A stretch of 64,000 nt of DNA, taken from positions 558,001 through 622,000 of the forward strand of contig NZ_JACHLE010000002.1 in the NCBI RefSeq assembly GCF_014204415.1, given 5' to 3'. Origin of the DNA: Chryseobacterium defluvii. Its GTDB lineage: Bacteria; Bacteroidota; Bacteroidia; Flavobacteriales; Weeksellaceae. Numbering within the stretch: position 1 is the stretch's first letter; every line of letters begins with the position of its first letter. This document shows positions 53,416-62,600 of the stretch, one piece after another. Both the position numbers and the translations under genes were made by a program. The notes below the pieces were generated by a model that was given only the letters and a program-made list of their open reading frames with translations, was not told where the DNA came from and made no database searches.

Positions 53416-53754
53416 TTATTTAGAAACTGTATCAAAAGGATTTTGCTCCGCACCCATAAAAACGGTGCCCATTCTTTTATACTTCATTGGTTTCCCTGCA
53501 ACACAAACCGAGTACATTCCATTTCCTTTTTGTTCCGAAATTCTTAAAAAGATTACATCTTTCAGATCGCAGTCGTTTTCTACTGCAATATGCTTTCTAA
53601 GATCTTCAATAGTAGCATCACCACGTTTTAGAAATGATTGAATTTTTTTGTCTGGTTTTGGCTCTTGATAATCTTTTGGTAGATCACATTTGTTTTGTTG
53701 TGCAAAAAATAGTGTTGGTAAGGTTAAACCAATCGTGAATAATAGTTTTTTCAT
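53416..53754 (-). CDS. Small secreted protein, unknown
   Basis: 112 residues with a clear signal peptide (LLFTIGLTLPTLFFAQ). The mature part has two Cys near DCDLKD and SVCVAGK and a charged middle. No family recognised. It lies 17 bp before the next gene of the operon. The rod-shaped RNA structure at 53806-53990 is directly upstream and may be its leader. Confidence 0.6.
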   Translation of the reverse strand: MKKLLFTIGLTLPTLFFAQQNKCDLPKDYQEPKPDKKIQSFLKRGDATIEDLRKHIAVENDCDLKDVIFLRISEQKGNGMYSVCVAGKPMKYKRMGTVFMGAEQNPFDTVSK

Positions 53755-54166
53755 AAGTGAAAATTTTTACCCACTCAGTCCCAAAGTGAAAGGTTAATAA
53801 ATGCAAACAGCGTGGAGACTAAAGCTCTTAATTTGCTAAAAGGAGGTTCTGGTAAACCATTATATCACAAACAAGAAACAAGATAGCCTACCACGCCATA
53901 GGTGGAGGCATCAACTGTTTACTCTGTGATATAATTGAAATGTACCAGATTTCCTTTTAACAGAATAAAAGCCAACGCTTTATTTTTTCGATAAAATTTG
54001 AATTACAAATATATAAATTTTGCAATCCATATCGAACATTCAAAAACCATTCCTAAAACTTATGAAAATAAAATTTTTATTGAGGACAAATTCTTCTTAA
54101 TATATACTTCGGTTTTGTCCTTTCTAACTCCTCAATCGCTCCAAACAACATAATACACAACTGTAC
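53755..54166. other. Intergenic region with large folded structure, 412 bp
   Basis: Contains the rod-shaped RNA candidate listed below. Beyond it (54020-54166) I see an AT-rich minus-strand promoter region, with -7 box TATATTTG at 54013-54006. It precedes the Rep gene end on the same strand. No ORF. Confidence 0.6.
53806..53990. ncRNA. Rod-shaped structured RNA candidate, strand uncertain
   Basis: A long nested fold. The outer stem AGCGTGG (about 53809-53815) pairs with CCAACGCT (about 53972-53979). The main stem 53835-53869 pairs with 53925-53961. The tip hairpin is GCCTACCAC/GGTGGAGGC (53886-53909). The plus-strand copy ends in a T-rich run after the outer stem, like an intrinsic terminator. 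The minus-strand copy has a TATATTTG box upstream. The 180-nt size and layout resemble 6S RNA, but identity is not established and the mobile-element setting argues against a housekeeping RNA. A leader of the 53416-53754 gene is the alternative. Confidence 0.5.
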
Positions 54167-55063
54167 TCAATACTCCTCCTCAATCAATAGGTCAAATTTA
54201 TCCACGAGTAAATCCTTTAATTCCTGTTTTATGGTATTTAACTCATATTTATCCAATAACATATTATATCTATCCCTCATATCATAATAATGGCTTGATG
54301 ATTTATTTTGTTTAATTTCTCTCCAGAATGAGGAACTTTTACCTATTTCTATAAATGTTTTGGTATGATGCGGCATTTTTTGATCTGTAAAGCCATTATC
54401 AATAATATTTATTTCATCAAATGCCTTTATAAGGTGGTTAAATAGCACTTTCAGACTACTTTTATTATAAATGTCTTTAGTAGTATAAATTCCAAAGTTT
54501 TTTAACATTTTGCTATCAGTTATTTTAATCTCGACCCTCATTAGGTTGTAAGGCAAGCGGAACTGTAAGCCTTTGTCATAGATTTTTACAAGATATTCAC
54601 GTCTATTATATTGTTTATAATACCCATAACCTCCAAAAGTATCTATTTGACTAAAATCATCAAAATTATACATGATAAAGTTGTTTTCTAAAAGGGTTTT
54701 AGGACTTTGAGAAGTTCTGATATTTAACCCAAATTCTAAATTGGTTATTTTACAATCTTCAATATTTTCGTCAAGATCAATTTGCAGGAGATCAAATGCT
54801 TTTATCATATCACTATAATAAAAATCAGTATAATTATTACTTCCTAAATCGTTTATCATATTGAAATATTTATGGATTGAATTTCTTACTATTGCCATAG
54901 TATTAGTAATTCTAACTTCCATATTTTCAAAATATCTCCTGCATGGATATTGTAATTCTCCTGTATAATAGTTTAGAGAGCATATTGTATCATCAAATTT
55001 ATTTTTGAGATTGGTTTCTAATGCCTCCTTATTATTGGTATATATTTTAATAAAGTCTATCAT
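54167..55063 (-). CDS. Putative replication initiation protein (gene II/X-like)
   Basis: 298 residues. Features resemble phage or plasmid rolling-circle Rep proteins of the gene II/X family: RNSIHKYFNMIND near residue 60, a helical segment before KITNLEFGLNI (about 105-116), GYYKQYNRREYLVKIYDKG, and LPYNLMRVEIKITD (about 175). The catalytic Tyr cannot be fixed by eye. It is in the usual place beside the excisionase-like gene. It would support element replication or mobilisation. Moderate confidence. Confidence 0.6.
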   Translation of the reverse strand: MIDFIKIYTNNKEALETNLKNKFDDTICSLNYYTGELQYPCRRYFENMEVRITNTMAIVRNSIHKYFNMINDLGSNNYTDFYYSDMIKAFDLLQIDLDENIEDCKITNLEFGLNIRTSQSPKTLLENNFIMYNFDDFSQIDTFGGYGYYKQYNRREYLVKIYDKGLQFRLPYNLMRVEIKITDSKMLKNFGIYTTKDIYNKSSLKVLFNHLIKAFDEINIIDNGFTDQKMPHHTKTFIEIGKSSSFWREIKQNKSSSHYYDMRDRYNMLLDKYELNTIKQELKDLLVDKFDLLIEEEY

Positions 55064-55217
55064 TTTTTACTGTTTTTCTAATATTCAGACATAGCAATAT
55101 CTCCTTAGTATAATTTACTAAGACTAAATATTGGCTTATGATTAAATTAAAGGTGATTTAAAGGTATTTACAGCAGTATAACAGGAAAAGCTAAATAACG
55201 AACTGTAAGAAGTAGAT

Positions 55218-55481
55218 TTAAGGATTTAAACGAGCTAAAACCTCACTTTTAGAGTAATAAACTCTTTTACCTATTTTGGTATTTTTTAAAGTTCCGTCAT
55301 TATTCCAATGAAACAGAGTGGTCAAGCTAACATCTAACAGTTTTGCAGTTTCTTCACGAGTGTAAAAATCTTTTTGATCTTTTGGTGCTTGACCCTGTTG
55401 CATTTTTTCTAATACTTTGTAAACTATTTGCTCAAATTCCTGCATTAGTTCGTCTTTTGAAATTGAAATTAACTGTATCAT
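55218..55481 (-). CDS. Excisionase-like helix-turn-helix protein
   Basis: 87 residues with a MerR/excisionase-type HTH: REETAKLLDVSLTTLFHWNNDGTLKNTKIGKRVYYSKSEVLARL (about residues 44-87). The N-terminal region is a coiled-coil-like helix (ISKDELMQEFEQIVYKVLEKMQQ). This is the Xis-type partner expected next to a tyrosine integrase in Bacteroidetes elements. Start ATG at 55481. It follows two minus-strand hairpins that isolate it from the repeat region. Confidence 0.8.
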   Translation of the reverse strand: MIQLISISKDELMQEFEQIVYKVLEKMQQGQAPKDQKDFYTREETAKLLDVSLTTLFHWNNDGTLKNTKIGKRVYYSKSEVLARLNP

Positions 55482-55524
55482 AATATTTATTTTTTATTTT
55501 GTTTCTGATTAATACCAACAAAAA

Positions 55525-55547
55525 AGGAAACCCTAAAAGGATTTCCT
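55525..55547 (-). terminator. Terminator between repeat block and xis
   Basis: AGGAAA (55525-55530) pairs with TTTCCT (55542-55547) in a longer imperfect stem, followed by a T run on the minus strand (As at 55519-55525). It would insulate the xis gene from the repeat transcript. Confidence 0.7.
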
Positions 55548-55593
55548 ATCTTGTTATTTTTTTATTTATTTTGTCAATTTTTAGGCACAAAAA

Positions 55594-55621
55594 AAGACCA
55601 AACTCTTAAAGAGCTGGTCTT
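55594..55621 (-). terminator. Terminator after the repeat block
   Basis: AAGACCA (55594-55600) pairs with TGGTCTT (55615-55621), with inner CTCTT/AAGAG, and a T run on the minus strand from the As at 55588-55595. It ends a minus-strand transcript coming from the integrase side. Confidence 0.75.
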
Positions 55622-55640
55622 AAATTTTATTTTTAAACAT

Positions 55641-55911
55641 AATTATCCCATGTAATTAAGCGACACTAGTTTTTTTATTTGCTTAGGCTGCAATGCTTAA
55701 TTGATTGAAGACATAATTTTCCCTATCATAGCACCGTAAATTTTTTTACATGGTTACGTTCCATAAGTTGTGCCGTAGAGAAAAATATATTCTCCTATTA
55801 TTATTTTTGAGGACATGATTTCCTCCTACATAGTGCCTACAATTTTTTTATTTGGTCGCGCTCCAAAGTTGCACCGTAGAGAAATTAATCTCCTATATAG
55901 ATTTTCAACAT
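55641..55911 (-). repeat. Three tandem repeats, each from ATG to ATG
   Basis: Minus-strand units at 55911-55817 (95 nt), 55816-55715 (102 nt) and 55714-55641 (74 nt, shortened). Each begins at an ATG, contains a CTCTACGG-GCAAC-type core with an A-rich stretch (AATAAAAAAATT), and ends with a purine-rich stretch just before the next ATG, such as AGGAGGAAATC. Very short peptides are encoded (MLKIYIGD, MSSKIIIGEYIF and so on), but not conserved as proteins. This may be a repeated structured RNA or a leader-peptide device. Not a known element to me. Confidence 0.75.
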
Positions 55912-56068
55912 ACTTATATTTACACTTTGAGGTATGTATTATGCTACGCATCCTAATATTACAGTATAAATTTTGTTGAATAAAGAACATCTAGTCTGAT
56001 AACATTCTAAATAGTTGTTTTTAGAACTTAAATCTGCTTTTCAAGTATTCAATTAATGTGCCAAAATA

Positions 56069-57370
56069 TTATACAATTTTCAATTTTGGCTCTTTTTCTT
56101 TCAACTTTTCCTGTTCTTCCCAATATTTCTCCAATTTTTCAGCGTGTTCTCTTTTTGAGGTTTTGACATAATCCAAAAACTGGCTATGTGATTTATGTCC
56201 TGTAATTGCCATTATGGTTTTATCATCTAATTTTCCATAATGATTTGATACAAAAGACCTACGGCAGGTATGTGAAGCAATCAGCATAAATTTTGGATAG
56301 TAACCTTTCTCTTTACGGTTGGTTTCGGGATTTTTCAAACCTCCCAAAATCACTTCATCAATTCCAACTAACTCACAAAGTTCTTTGACATATTCATTAA
56401 ATCTTTGGTCGCTAATTTCAGGTAAAATACCCTCTCGTTTTTCAAGAATAGATTTTAATTGTGGATGGATAGGTATTTCAATAAAACTATTGGTTTTTTC
56501 CGTTTCTACAATTTTTATTCTGTTATTAGAAATATCAAAACTGTTTATTCTTTTCAAATCTGATATTCTAAGCCCTGTCCATAAACCTGCAATAAATAAA
56601 TCTCTTACGTTATCTAGCCTATCATTGTCTGAAAGGTTATAGTTAAAAATCAGATTAATTTCGTATTCATTTAGGTAAGTATCAATTGTTTCATCTTTTT
56701 TAATAGTGAATTTATCACTTTGTGATTCTGCATTCGTTTTATAGCCCTTTCCGTCTGCTTCTCTAACAAAAAAACGAATATGGCTCAAAAACTTTTCAAT
56801 TGTTGTATTTCCATAAATACGTATTTCTTTACAGTAAAATAAGAAATCATTATGAAATTCTAAATTAATATCTGTCGTTCTTAATTTTACTTCTGCATAT
56901 TCCTGAAAATCTTTTACTATACTTAGTGAATAATTGTATCGTGTAATAGTTTTAGGATCTAATAATTTTCCAGTTTTGGGATTGATTTTAGTTTTCAAGG
57001 TTTCAATATGTTTTTCAACAAAAGGAACAAAGAAATATTTTGGGTCATCCTCTGTGTTCGGTCTGTCATGGAACTCATTAATAATTTTAATAAGCCAATC
57101 TGAATTTATAGTATTACCTCTTGGAAAGTCCTCTATAAATTTGTCATAAACACATCTTTTTAGTTTTTCCGTCTTTTCTTTTACTGAATTGTTAGTTACA
57201 TCAATACTTCGTGTACTCTTTTTACCTTTTGCGATTTTTTTATATTTATAATCAGTATCAAAAACAAAAATATTGGTCTTTGCGTTAATATCAATTTTAT
57301 TATGATAAAATCGTATATTGAGATTTATTGGAGTTTTTTTACTATAAACCCCAAATTCTATATTTGCCAT
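56069..57370 (-). CDS. Tyrosine-type site-specific integrase
   Basis: 433 residues. An N-terminal SAM-like domain (about 100-200, with KTITRYNYSLSIVKDFQEYAEV) precedes the catalytic domain. Catalytic residues are Arg in GLRISDLKR, H367 and R370 in SHTCRRSF, H392 in ITGHKSHS and the nucleophile Y401 in FLDYVK. It lies next to attR, as expected for element integrases. It acts on the 15-bp core in tRNA-Leu. No frameshift seen. Confidence 0.95.
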   Translation of the reverse strand: MANIEFGVYSKKTPINLNIRFYHNKIDINAKTNIFVFDTDYKYKKIAKGKKSTRSIDVTNNSVKEKTEKLKRCVYDKFIEDFPRGNTINSDWLIKIINEFHDRPNTEDDPKYFFVPFVEKHIETLKTKINPKTGKLLDPKTITRYNYSLSIVKDFQEYAEVKLRTTDINLEFHNDFLFYCKEIRIYGNTTIEKFLSHIRFFVREADGKGYKTNAESQSDKFTIKKDETIDTYLNEYEINLIFNYNLSDNDRLDNVRDLFIAGLWTGLRISDLKRINSFDISNNRIKIVETEKTNSFIEIPIHPQLKSILEKREGILPEISDQRFNEYVKELCELVGIDEVILGGLKNPETNRKEKGYYPKFMLIASHTCRRSFVSNHYGKLDDKTIMAITGHKSHSQFLDYVKTSKREHAEKLEKYWEEQEKLKEKEPKLKIV

Positions 57371-57418
57371 AAAATGTCTATTTTAGATGTGTATAAAGAT
57401 AATTAATTTTTCCGATTT

Positions 57419-57430
57419 ACTCCCGACTTT
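57419..57430 (+). repeat. Arm-type repeat near attR
   Basis: ACTCCCGACTTT matches the pair at 34236-34257. Confidence 0.5.
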
Positions 57431-57543
57431 AATTAAAATGTCACTTAATTTAATTGAATTTATTTTAATTCAATTGAACTAAAATGGCTGTCAATAAAGG
57501 GATTTAAGATAATGTAAGAGTGAATAAAATTAAATGGTTACTT

Positions 57544-57558
57544 CCGCCTGGGGTACTA
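57544..57558 (+). repeat. attR, 15-bp copy of tRNA-Leu 3' end
   Basis: CCGCCTGGGGTACTA, identical to 34176-34190, 174 bp from the integrase start codon. It marks the right end of the element. Confidence 0.9.
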
Positions 57559-57575
57559 GCTGACAATCAGCACAT

Positions 57576-57605
57576 TAGCTCTCTTTTAAGAGGGCTTTTT
57601 TTATG
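57576..57605 (+). terminator. Terminator beyond attR
   Basis: GCTCTCTT and AAGAGGGC (with G-U pairing) followed by Ts. It is probably the original terminator of tRNA-Leu(UAA) before integration. Confidence 0.75.
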
Positions 57606-57830
57606 CCCTAAAAATCATGGGTACAACATAGGTACAACATTTCTCGGTTTTAATTGGTTTAAAATGATACACTTTGGTGTTTTTAGAAAAAATCAAAATT
57701 GTTGTACCCAAAAAATCCTGTGACCGTTTTTGATAATTTTAGTGTTTTTTCAAAGTTTCCTATTTTTGTTTTAAATAATTGAATATCATATCGTATTCAT
57801 TCATTAATATGCAAAAGGAAATTTTACCAT

Positions 57831-58934
57831 ATGAAGCTGCCTACCGACATAGAAGATAAATACCTTAAAGAAGTTCTTTCCAACTTTTCCCTCGAAGATC
57901 TCCCTGATGAGCAATGGAAGCTTATTGAAGGTTTTGATAGCTATGCAATTTCCAATTATGGAAGGATAAAGAGCCTTGAACGTTGTATTATAAACTCAAA
58001 TGGAGGAAAATGGAGAATGGCAGATCATATTAAGAAACCACGAGTCTTCAAATACTTCAATAAACAGTTGAAAAAAGACTGTTATACAGTCCGATGCGGG
58101 TTGGCATTGGAAGGAAAGGAATATGGAAAATCAATTCCCCGTTTGGTCTATTATCATTTTGTTGAAAAATTTGATATGACAAATCATAAACTCCTTATAT
58201 CATTTAAAGATAATAACCAGTTCCATGTCCATGCCGATAACTTAGAAAAACTATCAGTAAGTGAAATACATTATAAAACCATGAAATTAGGAAGAGGCAA
58301 GAAAAGAAACTTTAGCAGGACGGTAAGCCAGTATACCGTTGAAGGTACTTTTATTGCTTCTTTTGAATGTATGGATGCAGCCGCCAATACACTTGGTATT
58401 GACCGTACAAATATTTTGGATGTCATCGAAAAAGAGAAATTCATAGCAGGAAATTTCCGGTGGTTTTTGAAAGACTATAGCCCTACAAAAGAGGACTTTA
58501 TTCCGACTGCAAAAAATACATCCGATAAAATATTCAACAAGGCTCTTTGGAAAAGGCTTGGCAAGCCTGAAATAGATGAAAACAATCCACCTGCCTGTAT
58601 GAACTTATCCCTTGAGGATCTTCCGGACGAACAATGGAAACCGATTCCCGGTGTCGGGGATCAGTTCCTTATTTCAAATAAGGGCAGGATAAAACGGCTG
58701 AATATCTGGACAACACAAACCAAAAACAAACTATTTTTAAGGGAACGAATCGTATCGCTTTTAGTGGGCTTCTATTCTGAAGAATCATATTATTTACATA
58801 CTAATTTATACTATAATCGGAAACAGGTCAATATAAGGCTTAACAGGTTTCTTTATTATTGTTTTGTAGAAGAATTTGATCTGAGTGACAGAACACTAGG
58901 TGTTGTCAATCAAAGTGACCGTTGTGGAATATAG
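57831..58934 (+). CDS. NUMOD4/NUMOD1 homing-endonuclease-like protein with degraded HNH
   Basis: 367 residues made of two similar halves. NUMOD4 motifs are DLPDEQWKLIEGFDSYAISNYGRIKSLER (about residues 22-50) and DLPDEQWKPIPGVGDQFLISNKGRIKRL (about 263-290). A NUMOD1-like part is VSQYTVEGTFIASFECMDAAANTLGIDRTNI. The HNH signature (vNHxDGNKxNNxxxNLEW) is replaced by ISFKDNNQFHVHADNLEKL, losing the key His, and in the second half it stops at LGVVNQSDRCGI. It can bind DNA but is unlikely to cut. Located just outside attR. Confidence 0.8.
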   Translation: MKLPTDIEDKYLKEVLSNFSLEDLPDEQWKLIEGFDSYAISNYGRIKSLERCIINSNGGKWRMADHIKKPRVFKYFNKQLKKDCYTVRCGLALEGKEYGKSIPRLVYYHFVEKFDMTNHKLLISFKDNNQFHVHADNLEKLSVSEIHYKTMKLGRGKKRNFSRTVSQYTVEGTFIASFECMDAAANTLGIDRTNILDVIEKEKFIAGNFRWFLKDYSPTKEDFIPTAKNTSDKIFNKALWKRLGKPEIDENNPPACMNLSLEDLPDEQWKPIPGVGDQFLISNKGRIKRLNIWTTQTKNKLFLRERIVSLLVGFYSEESYYLHTNLYYNRKQVNIRLNRFLYYCFVEEFDLSDRTLGVVNQSDRCGI

Positions 58935-59120
58935 ATATTTCAAAACTTTCGTTACGTCCTGTTTATTCTTTTCTTAAGAGGGAAAAGTCAGAGAAAAATC
59001 TTTCAGCTGTCCAATTGTGAGAGACTACTTTATAGTGAGAAATTTTTATTCCTGTATGCTACAATTTATGGGATTTATCCTTAATTTAGTTGTGCAACAA
59101 ATACTTAATCTAATATTGTT

Positions 59121-59611
59121 ATGGAAAATACTGAAATTGTAACTGCAAAAAGTGAGTTTCTGAAGTTTATCAAATATTTAGAAAGAGTTATAAACCATGG
59201 TATTCTAAAAGCGTAGCACGGAGTTTAAATCTATGGTATGTCTGCCAAAGTCTTTCCATTCTTTGTGGATTTGCGACTGCAATACTTGCTGCATTTTCTG
59301 ATAAAGAATTTTTTAGCTCAATAGGAAAATTATTGTTGATCATAATTTCTACTATCGGTTCTTTAGCTGCAACAATAATTTTACAATTTAGAATTTTTGA
59401 TTTGTGGCAATTGAGAGAAAATGGAAGAGTAACAATTGAAAAAATGATAAGTGTGGGTTTCCAGCTTTATGCAAGTAACAAAACAGAGCAAGAGTATTAA
59501 GAACTGCACAAGGAATTTATTGAACAAACTTATAAATTAGAAGAAGAACAAAAGACACAATTTTTTCAATTATCATCTGCAAACAGTATATTAAAATTTG
59601 GCAAGTCGTAA
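59121..59611 (+). pseudogene. Broken two-helix membrane protein (SLATT/DUF4231-like)
   Basis: Frame 1 starts at ATG 59121 and stops at 59216. A shift near 59195 opens the second frame (WYSKSVARSLNLWYVCQSL), which runs to a TAA at 59498-59500 and, past it, on to 59611 (ELHKEFIEQTYKLEEEQKTQ). Two hydrophobic helices are seen: LSILCGFATAILAAF and LLLIIISTIGSLAATIIL. The helix-pair with flanking charged segments resembles SLATT domains that often accompany nucleotide-signal or defence effectors. Decayed by one frameshift and one stop. Confidence 0.65.
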
Positions 59612-59699
59612 AGATTATCCTATCGGCGACTGTGCAAACATTAAACTGACAGACAAATGAACGGATAAGCCAATACTTCGACAATAACTTTAATCAAAT

Positions 59700-62600
59700 A
59701 TGAAACTTGTTACTAGAAATAACCTTGAAAATTGGGCTGATACTACCTTTTCAAAGACAGCCCTACCATATCTTATTTCACGATTAATCAGAGCGACAAC
59801 ACCCGCAAGTACGAAAGCAAATCTCCCTTCAGGCAGTGCTACTTATATTGGTGGGTGGGATGGCATTGTTGAGTGTGAAACAGAAACCTCTTATGTACCT
59901 CAGGGAACTTCTTTATGGGAATTCGGTACAACCTCAGATTGTAAAGGCAAAGCAGATGATGATTATGACAAAAGAAAAAAGAATTCTATCGGATTTAATC
60001 CAAGTGAATCTGTTTTTATTTTTGTTACACCAAGACTTTGGACAAAGAAAGACGAATGGGTCAAAGAAAAGAAAGCAGAAAGTCATTGGAAAGATGTTAA
60101 AGTATATGATTCGGTAGATTTAGAGCAGTGGCTTGACAATGCTTTATCTGTTTCTCGCTGGTTTGCTTCACAAGACGGAGTTGGAGCATATCCATTTGAT
60201 GGTATAATGACTGCTGATGAATTTTGGGAAGAATGGTCGATGGGGCCAAAAGGATTAGTTCTTTCACCAGAATGTGTAATCGCAGGAAGAGAATATGAGA
60301 AAGACTTATTATTATCAGCATTACAAGGATATCCTACAATCAAAGGCATAAAAGCGTCAACAAAGAATGAAGCAATTGCTTTCATAATTGCATCAGCAAA
60401 ACTATTTTCAACAGAAGAGTTTGACCGATTTTTTTCTAAAGCATTAATAGTAGATACTGAAGGAAATTTTCGTGGCATAAGGATAAATACCTATAATCCA
60501 TTAAATCTAATACCACGATTTGATGACGCTCAACCTCTATATGCAGCTGTGAGTAACGGTCATCACGTTTTAGTTCCTCTAGGTGCAGATGACGACTTTA
60601 ATCAAGAAACAATTACATTACCAACAATTGATAGAGATGGTCAAATCAACGCACTAATTAAAAGCGGGATATTACGAGAAGATGCGGAAAAATTTTCTAG
60701 AGAATCAGGCAGAAACATTACTATACTCAAAAAATTACTGGGATTCCCATACTACCAGGCAAAATGGATTGAGAAAGAAAATATCCGTGAGATAATTCCT
60801 GCTCTTTTACTGGGAAGATGGAACGAAACTTTTGCAGGAGATGTTGAACTAATTGAAAAACTTTCCCAACAAAAATATTCTGACTATTTAGTTATCCTAA
60901 ACAGGTGGAAGAACTTTGAAGAATCTCCCATTATTCAAATAGGTGAAACTTGGCGGTTAACCTCACCTCTGGATTTGTGGACAGCCCTTTCTTCTCAACT
61001 TACACCTAAAGACTTTCAGAATATTCAAGAGTGTTATGTATTAGCCTTCAAAAATGGAAATCCGATAATTGAACCAGAAGAAAAAAACAATTTCGCTGCT
61101 TATTTCAATAAAAGAAAGAAATACTCTAATTGGTTAAGAGAAGGATTAACACAATCCTTAATTTTAATTGGACGCTTGGATGGAGTAAAAATCCCGAATC
61201 TTAACAATCCCCAAAATTGGGTTGATAATATCATTTTTGATTTGCTCAACAATGCAAGTGGAGAAATATGGATTTCTGTTGATCACGAATTGCCTCTCAT
61301 TTCAGAAGCATCTCCGGAAAGCTTTCTTAAATCAGTAAAAAATTCCTTAGAAAAAGAACAATCTGAGATAATGGATATGTTCAAAGAGGAAGAAGGTTTT
61401 TTGCATGAAACAAGTCACCATACAGGTTTGTTGTGGGCACTTGAAAATTTGGCTTGGCTACCTGAATATCTAAGAGACGTTAGCTTGATATTGCTAAAAC
61501 TTTCAAGACTTGACCCAGGTGGAAGCTTATCAAATAGACCATTAAACAGTATTTCAGAAATTTTCAAACCTTGGCACTATCAAACTCTTGCATCATATGA
61601 TGAAAGAATGGAAATTCTTAGATACGTTACTGAAAAAGAAAAGGAATCAGGTTGGACCCTACTAATCAGAATGCTTCCTGACCATCATGGAATTGCCCAC
61701 CCAACACACAAAATGCGTTGGCGAATGTTTGATAAGAATACTAATCTAACTTATACTTATCAGGAGATATGGAATACACATTCAGCAGTTATTGAAATGC
61801 TTATAAAGCTTTTTGATAACAATGAAGAAAAATTCTCCCAACTTATAAAGGAAATAACCAATCTTTCTTCAGGTGATAGAAAAAGTGTTATAGATTGGGC
61901 GGATGCTACATATACGAATGTCAAACAAGAAAAATTTACAACCTGGGAAGCTATTCGAGGAATTCTAAATCATCACAGGTCGCATCCTGATACTGATTGG
62001 GCATTGCCTGAATCGGATTTAGCTAGGCTGGAAAATTTGTATAACAAACTTCAGCCTGCCGATATTGTCAATAAATACATTTGGCTTTTCAATAATCATT
62101 GGCCTGGATTTCCAGAAGGTTTCAGATATGTAGAAAATGAATTTGAGAAAAGGCACGAACAACAAAAAAAACTTATAGATGAAGCTAGAAAGACCGCAGT
62201 AACTTTTTTTCTTCAAGAATTAGGTTTAAATGCCACTTTGGAATTGCGAAAGCAGGTTAAAGAAAATTGGTTACTAGGTGATGCTTTGGCAAGAGTAGTT
62301 ACAAATCAATCAGATATTCTTTCAGTTTGTGAGTGTTTAAATGACGAAAGAAATACCATTAGCTTTGTTCAAAACTTCATTTACCGAAAATCAATAATTG
62401 AAAACTTTGATTGGATAAAATCTCTTTTTAAGAAGTTACAAGATAAAGGATTTGGTAACAAAGCGCTTGCTAATGTTCTTATTCCACTAGATCAAAACCA
62501 GCAATTATGGAATTTTGTGGTTTCTTTAAATGAAGATACACAAAATGAATATTGGCTAAATGTCAATCCACATTTTTATCATATTAGCAATGAAGAGAAA

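Larger units (their letters stand above)
55482..56068. other. Region between excisionase and integrase, 587 bp
   Basis: No long ORF. It holds two terminators and a tandem-repeat block (listed separately). The 150 bp before the integrase stop codon (55912-56068) are AT-rich with no recognised signal. Confidence 0.6.
34191..57558. mobile_element. Integrative element in tRNA-Leu(UAA), about 23.4 kb
   Basis: Bounded by the 15-bp tRNA repeat. Right-end module, from the edge inward: tyrosine integrase (56069-57370), tandem-repeat region, excisionase-like HTH protein and a Rep-like protein. Cargo: ArdA antirestriction, a putative defence nuclease, a nuclease-like protein, pseudogenes and a T9SS-linked Rhs toxin locus. 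I see no conjugation genes (no relaxase, T4SS or coupling protein), so if mobile it would need a helper. Almost all cargo lies on the minus strand. Confidence 0.85.
57371..57830. other. Intergenic region carrying attR, 460 bp
   Basis: Includes arm-like repeats (57419-57430), attR (57544-57558), a hairpin GCTGA/TCAGC (57559-57571) and the former tRNA terminator (57576-57605). GGGTACAACATAGGTACAACA at about 57628 has an inverse copy GTTGTACCC near 57706. No ORF. Confidence 0.6.

Noticed and set aside
53806..53990. Naming the rod-shaped RNA as 6S RNA
   Set aside because: Architecture alone is not proof, and it lies in a mobile element rather than a core locus.
55641..55911. CRISPR array
   Set aside because: Only three imperfect units of unequal length with no constant repeat-spacer pattern and no cas genes nearby. 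No other CRISPR-like array was seen in the window.
57520..57723. 67-residue plus-strand ORF over attR
   Set aside because: It reads through the attR repeat and a terminator and has no coding support.
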